Shown: positions 1 through 8,283 of the stretch, piece by piece | How the letters are laid out: every line of letters begins with the position of its first letter | How positions within the stretch are numbered: the stretch's first letter is position 1 | Source: a virus | Reading direction: 5' to 3' (one strand) | IMG/VR virus record: IMGVR_UViG_3300030099_000192 | Coordinates: 1 to 21,809 of that record | DNA length: 21,809 bases | Made by a program: the position numbers and the translations under genes | Notes under the pieces: generated by a model | The model's input: only the letters and a program-made list of their open reading frames with translations | Told to the model about the DNA's origin: nothing | Database searches by the model: none

Positions 1-1006
1 GAAAGTCATAATCATTACTAGCTTCATTAAATACTGCTTCTGATGTTCCGAATACTGCACGTTGTGTGTCACCAGTAGCAAATTGAATACTGTTTGCTTC
101 TCTCAACCAGACTAAAGCATTTTCATTGCTATCAATACCTATACGAAATCCATCACTTGTAGTAGCACCAGTTGATGAATTAGTAAAAAGATGGTAATTA
201 GCACCACTTGAACTTTCGTGTTGATGTAATTTGTAAGCAGGACTATCTGTTCCAATTCCTACAAATCCATCTGACTTTATGCGCATAGCTCTTGTACTAG
301 AGCCACCAGAAGGAGTAGTATAGAAATCTAAATGACCATCATCTTTATTAGTAGTATCATCTCCTGCTGCAACTACTATTCTCGCAACTTGAGTGCCGTT
401 CCAATGTCCTTGAAACTCTGTTAAGTGTTGACCTGCTGATGACCTATTACTATCTCCTTTAAAAAATGCAGCAGTTGCATCATTGGGAGCTATTTTAATT
501 TCAGGACTTGAACCAGAGATTATTGTTATGTCATCACCAAACACAGATTTTTTTACTACAGATAAGCCACCATCAGTTTGTAAAGAACCATCTGTTGTGC
601 TTGTAGCATCTGTGGTATCATCTGTTTTAATAATGCCACTAAAAGTAGCTGTAGTGCCTGCTAAAGCTCCAGTCATAGTATCGCCATCTATATTTACATA
701 ACGACTATCTGAATCTGTTCTATTGTAGAAGTTAGCTACTGCAAATGTATCATATACAATTATCTCAACTATGTCATCAACAGATGCACCTGTTGTTAAT
801 ACAACAGATGTACCTGATGTAGCTGTATAGTCTGTTCCTGTTTTAAGAAGTACACCATTTTGATACACATCAACAAAATTACTGTCTGTGTAAGTTAATG
901 TAAGATTCTGTGTATCTGTTCCACTAAAGGTTGTTTGACTTGCCGTAGCAGTATACATATACCTTTGTCTAACACCTATCGTAGTAGATTTTCCTATATA
1001 TGGCAT
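1..1006 (-). CDS. Tail fibre-like protein, 3' part cut by window edge
   Basis: A frame open from ATG at 1006 down to the left edge encodes at least 335 residues with no stop, so the C-terminus lies outside the window. An AAAGGGG Shine-Dalgarno sits just upstream, and the gap to the preceding gene is 13 bp. The protein begins MPYIGKSTT. A compact beta-rich N-terminal region of about 90 residues (containing VDVYQNGVLL) is followed by GDTMTGAL near residue 110, a Thr/Ser/Gly-rich stretch, and a VGIGTDSP motif near residue 250. These motifs recur in phage fibre shafts. It is the third fibre-type gene in a row, and its first residues resemble those of the second (MAYIGNK), so the two may attach to a similar site. 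Role in host recognition is inferred from family and position. The receptor-binding end cannot be seen. Confidence 0.8.
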   Translation of the reverse strand, partial: MPYIGKSTTIGVRQRYMYTATASQTTFSGTDTQNLTLTYTDSNFVDVYQNGVLLKTGTDYTATSGTSVVLTTGASVDDIVEIIVYDTFAVANFYNRTDSDSRYVNIDGDTMTGALAGTTATFSGIIKTDDTTDATSTTDGSLQTDGGLSVVKKSVFGDDITIISGSSPEIKIAPNDATAAFFKGDSNRSSAGQHLTEFQGHWNGTQVARIVVAAGDDTTNKDDGHLDFYTTPSGGSSTRAMRIKSDGFVGIGTDSPAYKLHQHESSSGANYHLFTNSSTGATTSDGFRIGIDSNENALVWLREANSIQFATGDTQRAVFGTSEAVFNEASNDYDF

Positions 1007-1019
1007 ATTTTATTCCCCT

Positions 1020-3152
1020 TTATCCACAATATAATACGCAAGATACAAGTTTTACTTTTTCACTGCTATTACCTATGGTTACTTTACCTATTGTTTTACT
1101 TCTTATAATGTCATCAGACTGAACTTTAGCTGTGCCATCACCATTACTTTCAAGTAAATCACCACCCTCGCAAGCACCTGTGACTCTTATTGAGCCAATG
1201 CCTACAGAAGCAACTAAAGGTTTGCCATCTTCACTATAACTTTGAAGAACACCATAAACTCTTTTATCGCCTTCTGTATCTGACACTTTAATCTTAGCAT
1301 GGTCTGCTCTTGTTTGACCTGCTTTGAGTTGTCCTTCTGCATAAGTATCAAGCTCATCTATAGTGCTACAAATAGTTCCAACAGCCACATTATTTGCTAT
1401 ACCAGAAGTTTCGTGTGTTCCAGAAAAACCATTATAAGATACAGTAGAGCCACTAACTGAAATTGTACCTTCCAAACTAGCTGCACTTCTAAATCTGATT
1501 ATTTCTCCGTCATTTTGTCTATTAAAATCGTGATGACCATCACCTGTAGCAAAAAGTCTTCCAGAAGGTGATATCATAACTCCTTGGTCAGTATTTTGTG
1601 TCGCTACACTATCATTTGTTGTGCCAATGCCAAGCTTTCCATCGCTTCTAAGAACCACGTGTGGCGTAGTAGAGCTATCTATATTCCCTATATCACCATA
1701 AAAACCTAAACCTGTAATATTAGAATTAATATTTCCACCTACAATCCCAGCTCTTTTTGAACTACCAGAACTATTATTGGAGTGTAAAACTATAGAAGCA
1801 GAGTTGTTATTATTTTCGTTTTGCAACATTAATGTGGCATTATCCTCAAACTCAGTGCTAGAATAATCTACATCATTCCTTACTTTAAGTTTTCCTTCTT
1901 GAGCAGCAGTAGTCACATCACTAGTACCGATTGAAACTCTATCTTCTCCTGCATCAACAAAAAGTAAATGCGTATCGCCATTACCCTCAACACGGAAGTC
2001 TAAGTCTGCACTATCTTGATTAATTATAGTTCCTGTTCTATATATACCAATACGTTGTACAGAAGTTCCATCAACCAAGGATGAAATAAAAAGATTAGCA
2101 TCTTCTGTACCATCAGAGGAGTCGCTTATTGAAGTTTCAATTTTTGCATAAGTTGTAGCATTACCACCCTCGTCATTACCTTGAAAATTAATTCTACCTA
2201 TATCATCAGAGTCATTTGGAGAAGCAGAATTACGAAAAAAGTCTAAGACTGGTCCTTTATTAGCATCTGCATCAGTGCTTTCTAAAACAAGTTGTGAAGT
2301 ATTATCTGCTGTAATTATACGCATGGGAACACCAACATCTAAACCAAAACTAGGGTCATTCTTTCGTATTCCTATAGCATCTGCACTAGCATCTACAAAC
2401 AACATATGCGTTGAATTATCACTCTCAATACGGAAGTCTATAGCACCACCATCATCATTAAAATTTGTTTCTGTCGGACTAAACATTAATCGTTCAAAAC
2501 CTGCACCACCAGTTTGCGTTTGAATTACAAGTTTTGTGTCTTCACTTCCAGAAGTAGGGTCAATTATATGCGCTCTAATTTTTGCATATTCTTGTTCATT
2601 AGAAGCACTATCTTCTCCCATAAAACGTATTAATCCAATAATGTCATCTGCTGCAGGATTAGCAGAATTTCTATGTAAATCTAATTTTGGTCCAACACTT
2701 GCATCCGTATCTGTAGATACAAGTTTTAATTGTGTGGAATTATCTGCTGTTGTTAAAGTAGCTGTTGTGCCTGTTATAGAACCACTAATATCAACTGCAC
2801 CATTCATATCTATTGTTGTTGCATTTATTTCTATTTCTGTATCAGAAACTAAATCTAAAACACCATCAGCAGATTGATGAATATAAGTGCCACTATCTCC
2901 AAACTGTAGCTGCTTACTTGAGTTAAGTAATATTCCAGTGTCATGAACATGAGTAAGTGTTACATCATTATCTGCACCAAAGTTAATTACAGTTCCGTCT
3001 GTGCCGAAAAATAAATCATCAGTAAGAACAAGGTCATCACCTATGGTAACATCAGCACTAAGTGTAACATTATTGCTAACATCTAAAGTACCAGATACAA
3101 CAGCATTACCATCTGCAAGTCCACCGTCTACTTTATTTCCTATGTAAGCCAT
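1020..3152 (-). CDS. Tail fibre protein with duplicated shaft module
   Basis: A 710-residue, Asp/Ser/Thr/Gly-rich beta-repetitive protein, probably a trimeric fibre for host attachment. It starts MAYIGNKVDGG. Its ATG overlaps the stop of the preceding gene (TAATG), with GGAG eight bases upstream. Residues 134-262 and 280-409 are two copies of one module, each running from TADN..QL through a (D/H)xxRNSA motif to H(M/L)LFVDA. LRSDGKLGIGTT (501-512) is a typical fibre motif. The C-terminus (about 548-710) is a distinct globular-looking domain with GEIIRFRSA, ADHAKIKVSDTEGDKRVYG and a final VLYCG. From memory, similar ends occur on other marine phage fibres and may be a trimerisation, chaperone or receptor domain, which is inference. 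No catalytic residues for self-cleavage could be assigned. Confidence 0.85.
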   Translation of the reverse strand: MAYIGNKVDGGLADGNAVVSGTLDVSNNVTLSADVTIGDDLVLTDDLFFGTDGTVINFGADNDVTLTHVHDTGILLNSSKQLQFGDSGTYIHQSADGVLDLVSDTEIEINATTIDMNGAVDISGSITGTTATLTTADNSTQLKLVSTDTDASVGPKLDLHRNSANPAADDIIGLIRFMGEDSASNEQEYAKIRAHIIDPTSGSEDTKLVIQTQTGGAGFERLMFSPTETNFNDDGGAIDFRIESDNSTHMLFVDASADAIGIRKNDPSFGLDVGVPMRIITADNTSQLVLESTDADANKGPVLDFFRNSASPNDSDDIGRINFQGNDEGGNATTYAKIETSISDSSDGTEDANLFISSLVDGTSVQRIGIYRTGTIINQDSADLDFRVEGNGDTHLLFVDAGEDRVSIGTSDVTTAAQEGKLKVRNDVDYSSTEFEDNATLMLQNENNNNSASIVLHSNNSSGSSKRAGIVGGNINSNITGLGFYGDIGNIDSSTTPHVVLRSDGKLGIGTTNDSVATQNTDQGVMISPSGRLFATGDGHHDFNRQNDGEIIRFRSAASLEGTISVSGSTVSYNGFSGTHETSGIANNVAVGTICSTIDELDTYAEGQLKAGQTRADHAKIKVSDTEGDKRVYGVLQSYSEDGKPLVASVGIGSIRVTGACEGGDLLESNGDGTAKVQSDDIIRSKTIGKVTIGNSSEKVKLVSCVLYCG
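1926..2753 (-). repeat. Internal tandem duplication in the second fibre gene
   Basis: Two protein-level copies of about 130 residues occupy roughly 2753-2367 and 2315-1926, giving a repeat period of about 146 residues. Shared landmarks are TADN(S/T)..QL.L.STD.DA, GP.LD..RNSA, DDI(I)G.I.F.G, YAKI, and H(M/L)LFVDA. The copies have diverged at many positions, so this is an old duplication and not a recent expansion. Confidence 0.75.
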
Positions 3153-3508
3153 TAAGAAATCTCCATATAACTCATAATTACAGATACTTTGTCTGCCACT
3201 GAGCAGTCTACTTTTATAATATCACCCTCATTTAAATTAATTTTATTACCTGACATTATTTCTAATGAACTACCTACTGGAATAGGTGCATCTTTAATAA
3301 TGTGCGCTGTAGTATTTTGTGTTTGTGAAGTTTGTGTTGTTGTACTTACAAGTGTAACACTTGCTGAAACTTGTGATGTATGTACGTTTGCAAGTATCAA
3401 TCCTAATATAACAACTGTGCTACCTGACTGCACAGTGTATAATGTTTCAGGAGTACCTGAACTTGCAGGTGCAACATCTCTTGTTATTACTTTAAATGTA
3501 TTTGCCAT
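3152..3508 (-). CDS. Small beta-rich virion protein between fibre genes
   Basis: This encodes 118 residues from ATG at 3508, with GGAG seven bases upstream, and shares TAATG with the following fibre gene. The sequence alternates hydrophobic and Ser/Thr residues throughout (TLYTVQSGSTVVI, NKINLNEGDIIKVD, VSVIMSYMEI), as expected for a small beta-sandwich without membrane segments. Its pattern resembles the 119-residue protein at 20084-20443: an early YxV, a central Thr-rich strand pair, a (D/N)K(I)I(I/K)V strand, then a final hydrophobic strand. Both may be paralogous virion components, perhaps a fibre-base adaptor or a decoration protein. No catalytic motif is visible. The position between two fibres favours a tail role, which is inference. 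Confidence 0.75.
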   Translation of the reverse strand: MANTFKVITRDVAPASSGTPETLYTVQSGSTVVILGLILANVHTSQVSASVTLVSTTTQTSQTQNTTAHIIKDAPIPVGSSLEIMSGNKINLNEGDIIKVDCSVADKVSVIMSYMEIS

Positions 3509-3533
3509 CTATATCTCCATTATATCATAATAA

Positions 3534-5480
3534 TTAGCCTAGTGCAATCGCTAAAGCTGTCGCATCATCAACTGTTGCTACTGTGCCTGTAGCACTTGGT
3601 AAAGTTAAAGTAGTATCTCCTGTTAAAGCAGGACTAACTAATGTTACTTTATTAGTTCCATCATCAGAGTCTTCAAAGAACTCTATAAACCCACCACCTG
3701 TGCTACCATTTTTAATAGACACTCCTGCATCAAATACAGGCTTACCACTAACAGTTAAACCTGTAAGTGTTCCTAATGATGTAACATTAGTTTGAGCTGC
3801 AGTTTGTAATGTGCCTGCAAGTTGTGTAGCTGTTAGTTTACCTGTGCTTGGATTGTAAGTTAAGTTACCATCCATCTCTAGGCCAACATTACCTGTGCTA
3901 GAAGTAGCATTCTCTACAAAAGTAATTAAATTATCTTCATCTGTACTTTCATTATCAGTAACTAAAACATGTGCAGAGTTAGTAGCATTAGTAGCATTAG
4001 TAACAGTAGTTCCTGCGATAACAGTTGCCAGAGCTGTGCCATTTACAGTAATAGCATCAGCCTCTAGTGTTCCATCAATGTCGGCATCACCACTAATATC
4101 AAGACTTGTAGCATCAAGTTCTCCTGCTACTGTAACAACTCCACTAGATAATGTAATTAAATCAGTATCACTAGTGTGACCTATTGTTGCACCATCAATG
4201 TTTACGTTATCAATAACCGCCTGTGTAATAGCACTATTTGTACCTAGTGTAGCACCATCAATACTTCCACCATCTATATTAGCAGTATCTGCTGCAAGAG
4301 CATCTGTTGTAACCGTGCCATCAAAGAAAGCATCTTTAAATTCTACAGAGCTTGTTCCCAAATCTATATTATTGTTTGTAGACGGAACAATTGCACCGTC
4401 TGTAAAAGTAACTTGATTTTCTCCTCCAGCGGCTATTGTTATAACATTAGAACCACTAAATGTAATACTTGTGTCGGTATCCCCATCACCAGTAATGCTA
4501 TCTAATTGTATGTCACCTGCATTTGTAAAATTGGAGTCACTTAAATCAAATGTACCTGTTACGTCAAGATTACCATCTACAGTTACGTTACCTGCAAAAG
4601 TAGCATTAGCTCCACTACCTGTAAGCATAGTAGTAGAACCAGATTTAATAATTAGATTACCTGATGAATTTGTAAATGCAGCATATTGTGTGCCATCATC
4701 TTTAAGAACAATATCTGCATCACCTGCATCTAATGTAATATCAGCTACAGCATCAACAATAAGATTATTAGCAGAGATAGTCATGTCTGTACCATCTCCC
4801 TCAATCTTTTCACTATCTCCACCAAATACAATACCTACGTTATTAGGCACATGTATATCAGATGTAGCTGTAAGATTAATCTTAGCTCCTGATGTAATTG
4901 TTAAATCAGTGTTGTCGCCCTCTATTTTTTCTCCAGTGCCAAAAGTTATACCAACATCTGCAGGTACAACTATATCAGCTACAGCAGTAAGATTAATGTT
5001 ATTACCACTAATAGTTAAATCTGTACCATCACCCTCTATCTTTTCTCCATCATCACCAAAAGTTAAACCAACATTTGCTGGAATATTAATATCGGCACTA
5101 GCTACAAGATTTAAGTCTGTGCCATCACCGTGTATATATTCACCACCTTCATCAAAGAAGTATAATCTTTTAGAGCTATCAATTACAACATCATCAGAAA
5201 ACTTAAAATGGTCTTCATCTTCCATCCATGTAATAACACCATCATTTGTTTCACCGTCAAATGTTACAGCGATATCAGCCCCAGCAGAACCATCACCAAT
5301 AGTAATAGCTGCACCCAACAGTTTAGTAATAGGACCACCCTCGGCTGTAGTGCCATCATGTGTGTGTCCTGTTCCTGATGCAAAGGCTGCTAAGAGTTGA
5401 TTAAATTCATCATTAGTATGCGCTGCAGTAATTACATCACCGTCAGTATATGAAGACTGTCTTGTGTATGTTGCTCCCAT
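3534..5480 (-). CDS. Tail fibre protein with Gly/Asp-rich repeat shaft
   Basis: This is a 648-residue fibre-type protein whose ATG directly abuts the TAA of the tail nozzle gene. AGGAG lies 11 bases upstream. The N-terminus (1-60) includes AAHTNDEFNQLLAAF and GHTHDGT, motifs common at the base of phage fibres that dock to the tail. Residues 114-250 contain four degenerate repeats marked by (E/Y)..GD(G/N)TDL and (V)P..VG(L/I)(T/V)FG. The remainder is Ser/Thr/Asn/Asp-rich beta structure, ending near LTLPSATGTVATVDDATALAIALG. This end resembles the TLTLP..TGT.... segments found in other phage fibre proteins. As the first fibre gene after the nozzle, it is the best candidate for the primary tail-attached fibre. 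The absence of a recognisable enzymatic domain argues against a depolymerase tailspike. Confidence 0.85.
   Translation of the reverse strand: MGATYTRQSSYTDGDVITAAHTNDEFNQLLAAFASGTGHTHDGTTAEGGPITKLLGAAITIGDGSAGADIAVTFDGETNDGVITWMEDEDHFKFSDDVVIDSSKRLYFFDEGGEYIHGDGTDLNLVASADINIPANVGLTFGDDGEKIEGDGTDLTISGNNINLTAVADIVVPADVGITFGTGEKIEGDNTDLTITSGAKINLTATSDIHVPNNVGIVFGGDSEKIEGDGTDMTISANNLIVDAVADITLDAGDADIVLKDDGTQYAAFTNSSGNLIIKSGSTTMLTGSGANATFAGNVTVDGNLDVTGTFDLSDSNFTNAGDIQLDSITGDGDTDTSITFSGSNVITIAAGGENQVTFTDGAIVPSTNNNIDLGTSSVEFKDAFFDGTVTTDALAADTANIDGGSIDGATLGTNSAITQAVIDNVNIDGATIGHTSDTDLITLSSGVVTVAGELDATSLDISGDADIDGTLEADAITVNGTALATVIAGTTVTNATNATNSAHVLVTDNESTDEDNLITFVENATSSTGNVGLEMDGNLTYNPSTGKLTATQLAGTLQTAAQTNVTSLGTLTGLTVSGKPVFDAGVSIKNGSTGGGFIEFFEDSDDGTNKVTLVSPALTGDTTLTLPSATGTVATVDDATALAIALG
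4731..5141 (-). repeat. Four degenerate shaft repeats in the first fibre gene
   Basis: Protein repeats of roughly 32-40 residues are marked by GDGTDL at residues 118 and 150, GDNTDL at 188 and GDGTDM at 228 of the 648-residue fibre. Most repeats also carry EKIEGD and a P.(N/D)VG(L/I) turn. The DNA repeats too (for example ccatcaccctctatcttttctcc-like blocks near 5025-5050 and related blocks near 4795 and 4920), so copy number could change by recombination. Confidence 0.75.
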
Positions 5481-6986
5481 TTATCTTCTTGCTCCTGCGT
5501 TAAATTCTAACTGAAAACCTTTTAGTGAGTATGGTGCAGATGTTCCTCTGTCATTCACCCTAAGTGCGATGGCAAATCCTGAACCTTCTATTGGTTGTCT
5601 AACAAGTGGGTTAGACTGTCCACCGTATGTAGCTGTATTATATAATGATGTTCCATAAATAGCTACCGATGTTGATGTGTCAAATGGATAAGCAGCGGGT
5701 CGTGCCACTGTTGGTGATTCATAATCATATCTAACAAATAAATCTGCATTCACTGTGGCTTCAGGTGCATAGTTAATAATAACACGCTGAAAGTTTTTTC
5801 GTAAGCCTGCGTCACCCATTGTTAAATCAGGCGACCTATATTTACCTTCTATGTTACTTCCATCAAAAGTATCACCTTGTTCTTGTCTATATACAAATCC
5901 ATCAAACTCACCATGAAGAACAATGCTTTCTCCTGCAGCTACAACAGAGTCAGTTGAACTTGGTCTAATTCCTTTGATATCAGCAAACTCGTAGTCATTT
6001 CCTTTACGAACCGCAATTACACCAGCTGTTGATGCACGTACTGTAGAACTTTTAGAAAAGAAAATTCTATATTGTGTTTTATCAGGAACTACAACACTAT
6101 CAAATTCATCAACATCTGTGATTCCTGCAAATCTTCTTTGAACCTTTCGACTAATTGTGCCTAGTTCAACGTCACCAATTCTTTCTGTACCTGCAACAGT
6201 TCTCAATCCATCAGGTGCTAGAAATACAACATCACCTGCAAATTCTTGAATTGTAAAACCATTTATACAACCTATTTCACGTGTAACAGGTTGAACAACA
6301 AAATCGGCTATTGTATTACCTGTCAATCTAAAGATACGTTCTTGACAGAAAATAAACAGTTGGTTACGAAAAGGAAATAGTCCTGTAATATCACTGTCTA
6401 CTTGTATCGTGCCTGCACCATTAGCAACATTAAAGTCATCATCTGTAAATGGTGCGGTAAAAACTAAAGCTTGTGGATTACTTGACATGCCTGCAAAAAA
6501 TAAGGCATCTTTAAATCCTGTTACAAACTTTGGGTCGCTTGGTGCGCCTGTAGCATTTAAATCTGTAACTGTTGTATTGTCGTACTTACTTGCATGGTTT
6601 GCACCATCTGCCCATACTATAAACTCTGTACCGCCTAGATTATATCGAAAGAATGTATATTTTTCTGCACTTGTTCTTCCTGTATCAATCTCTGTCCAAG
6701 AACCAGTCGTACCACCTTTAAATACTTTCTGCCCACGAGCTGCTATAACATTGCCTTTAAAATGGGCAGATAATAAAACGGGTTCACTACTTGATGAAGT
6801 TTGTGGCACAATATTACTATTCCATTTTGAATAGCCTGATATTCTTCTGTACCCACCTCTGATGTCTGGCTCAAAGTTTGATAGTTCTAGTGCCATGCCC
6901 GGTTGCATAGCAAACGTTGATTGGTCTAAAACTAATCCACCTTGACAAGCAAAAACAAATGGACTTAATCGTGCTTCATCTGCCAT
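5481..6986 (-). CDS. Tail nozzle / tail tubular B-like structural protein
   Basis: This 501-residue protein begins 9 bp after the adaptor gene. It is rich in short hydrophobic beta strands with repeated Gly/aromatic turns (GGYRRISGYSKWN at 44-56, then FKGNVIAARGQKVFKGG, FVTGFKDALFFAG, LFIFCQERIFRLTG, FLAPDGLRTVAG). This pattern suits the beta-propeller nozzle proteins of short-tailed phages (T7 gp12 and P22 gp10 types). It has no signal peptide and no enzymatic motif. Its place directly after a predicted adaptor and before the first fibre matches podovirus order. Assignment to the T7 or the P22 family is not possible from motifs alone. Confidence 0.7.
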   Translation of the reverse strand: MADEARLSPFVFACQGGLVLDQSTFAMQPGMALELSNFEPDIRGGYRRISGYSKWNSNIVPQTSSSSEPVLLSAHFKGNVIAARGQKVFKGGTTGSWTEIDTGRTSAEKYTFFRYNLGGTEFIVWADGANHASKYDNTTVTDLNATGAPSDPKFVTGFKDALFFAGMSSNPQALVFTAPFTDDDFNVANGAGTIQVDSDITGLFPFRNQLFIFCQERIFRLTGNTIADFVVQPVTREIGCINGFTIQEFAGDVVFLAPDGLRTVAGTERIGDVELGTISRKVQRRFAGITDVDEFDSVVVPDKTQYRIFFSKSSTVRASTAGVIAVRKGNDYEFADIKGIRPSSTDSVVAAGESIVLHGEFDGFVYRQEQGDTFDGSNIEGKYRSPDLTMGDAGLRKNFQRVIINYAPEATVNADLFVRYDYESPTVARPAAYPFDTSTSVAIYGTSLYNTATYGGQSNPLVRQPIEGSGFAIALRVNDRGTSAPYSLKGFQLEFNAGARR

Positions 6987-6995
6987 TTATTTCAC

Positions 6996-7715
6996 CTATG
7001 TAAATGTCGCTACATTTGTACCATATCGTAATGACCTTGGAATGTACGTGGAACGAACATAGTCGGTTCTATTTAGTAGTAGTGACTGCATTTGTTTGAT
7101 GCCCTCTTCAAATCGTGAAAAGTTAATTCCATATTGTTGTGACTCACCACGATACTGATACCCATATGCTGTTGCGCCATCCACTATAACTTGTCTAAAT
7201 TGTTCAGGAACAGTTGGCACATCAGTTGTTGAACTTAATGCCGTTGGTTTATTATAGTATTCATACTTTAATTGAAATGCTTTATTTGGGTATGGGTAAA
7301 GTCCATAATTATTATCTGGTGTTCTAAATACATAAAGAGGTACACCACCTACGTCTGATGTTGTTTCTTGTTCGATGTACTTGTCTACGTACTCTTTATA
7401 ATCTAAAACTCTAAGTGTTGTTCCAGCAACGCCTAGAGTATTATCTTTACTAATTCGAAATGTTTCATAGTCAACATGCTGTGCGCCTGTAGGAATAGTA
7501 TATCGTGTTGTTCCAACAGACAATGTTTCTGTTTGAGTAGCATGACTAAATGGCCAACCAAACTCACGTTGATTAATATAATTTATGGCATCATTTACAG
7601 CGTTTTTACATTGTGTTTGAAATCCTCTTGAGTTAACAAAATTACTTGAAGTTAATTCAACCTCATTCATTCTTGCAAGAACTTCGTTTGTAATACCTAT
7701 GTAATCGTATGCCAT
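6996..7715 (-). CDS. Head-tail adaptor / tail tubular A-like protein
   Basis: This encodes 239 residues. The N-terminal part is helical (MAYDYIGITNEVLARMNEV, then CKNAVNDAINYIN), a central beta part follows (TRYTIPTGAQHVDYETFRI, PLYVFRTPDNNYGLYPYP), and the C-terminus is helical and ends SRFEEGIKQMQSLLLNRTDYVR. This architecture and length fit the adaptor that extends the portal ring in short-tailed phages (T7 gp11 type, with similarity in logic to P22 gp4). The start at 7715 follows a weak AGGG. It is the first gene after the capsid terminator, so transcription here must come from readthrough or a promoter I cannot see. The assignment rests on order and fold pattern. Confidence 0.65.
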   Translation of the reverse strand: MAYDYIGITNEVLARMNEVELTSSNFVNSRGFQTQCKNAVNDAINYINQREFGWPFSHATQTETLSVGTTRYTIPTGAQHVDYETFRISKDNTLGVAGTTLRVLDYKEYVDKYIEQETTSDVGGVPLYVFRTPDNNYGLYPYPNKAFQLKYEYYNKPTALSSTTDVPTVPEQFRQVIVDGATAYGYQYRGESQQYGINFSRFEEGIKQMQSLLLNRTDYVRSTYIPRSLRYGTNVATFT

Positions 7716-7732
7716 CGTAAACCCTATCTAGT

Positions 7733-7757
7733 AAAAGGGGCAAGTTTCCCTGCCCCT
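7733..7757 (-). terminator. Rho-independent terminator after the capsid unit
   Basis: On the minus strand, AGGGGCA and TGCCCCT form a perfect 7-bp GC-rich stem (7751-7757 with 7736-7742) around an 8-base loop, followed by a short run of Ts (7736-7733). It lies 12 bp past the stop of the putative decoration gene and before the tail adaptor gene. The U-tract is short, so termination is probably partial, letting some transcripts continue into the tail genes. Confidence 0.8.
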
Positions 7758-7768
7758 CATATAACTAT

Positions 7769-8269
7769 TTAAGCGAGTGTATCCCTATCTACCTCATCGG
7801 CAGTCATCGAACCAGTGTCACTAATATCCATTAACACAGCATACAATCTGATTTTACCACCAGTTGTTGTACCTGTTTGTGTTTGGATTTCAATGTCAAG
7901 AGTATCGGATGTTCCACCAACAACGACAGGAGCAAAGTTGTCATCAGCTGGACTTGAAAAGTCGCCAACAGATGCAGCGTCAAAATCAAAGCCGTCAACA
8001 AAATTGTCAAGGTTGCCACCTGTAATACCTAAATCTAACGTGCAGTCAGTTGAAGTACCAGCGTGAGCTTCAGTTACTTCAAAGCCTGCATGTAAAATTG
8101 CAGTTTTAGCAGGAACGGTTAAACCCGGAATAACATCACCTGCAGCTAAAGCAGTACCTTTATCTGTTACAGCAGTTGCGAAATTAATCTCATGCTGTAC
8201 CATGTAAGGTTGCCTACCTCGTGCCATATTACCTCTTGCTACAGAGGTTGTATTATCACCTAATGCCAT
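7769..8269 (-). CDS. Putative capsid decoration or head protein
   Basis: This encodes 166 residues, starting at ATG 8269 with a strong AAGGAG nine bases upstream, 14 bp after the capsid gene. The sequence is Asp/Gly/Thr-rich and beta-patterned (GDVIPGLTVPAKTAILHAGFE, TLDIEIQTQTG, GKIRLYAVLMDI), with a short polar N-terminus (ARGNMARGRQP). There are no membrane or enzymatic features. It shares the capsid promoter upstream and the terminator directly downstream, which points to a high-copy virion component such as a decoration or head-fibre protein. That function is inferred from genomic position, as I recognise no named domain. Confidence 0.65.
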   Translation of the reverse strand: MALGDNTTSVARGNMARGRQPYMVQHEINFATAVTDKGTALAAGDVIPGLTVPAKTAILHAGFEVTEAHAGTSTDCTLDLGITGGNLDNFVDGFDFDAASVGDFSSPADDNFAPVVVGGTSDTLDIEIQTQTGTTTGGKIRLYAVLMDISDTGSMTADEVDRDTLA

Positions 8270-8283
8270 AATTCAATCTCCTT

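Noticed and set aside
4471-5400. Long plus-strand open frame of about 300 codons inside the first fibre gene
   Set aside because: It lies antisense to a repeat-rich fibre gene whose repetitive, stop-poor codons open the opposite strand. Its Ser/Pro/Val-rich product looks like an antisense shadow.
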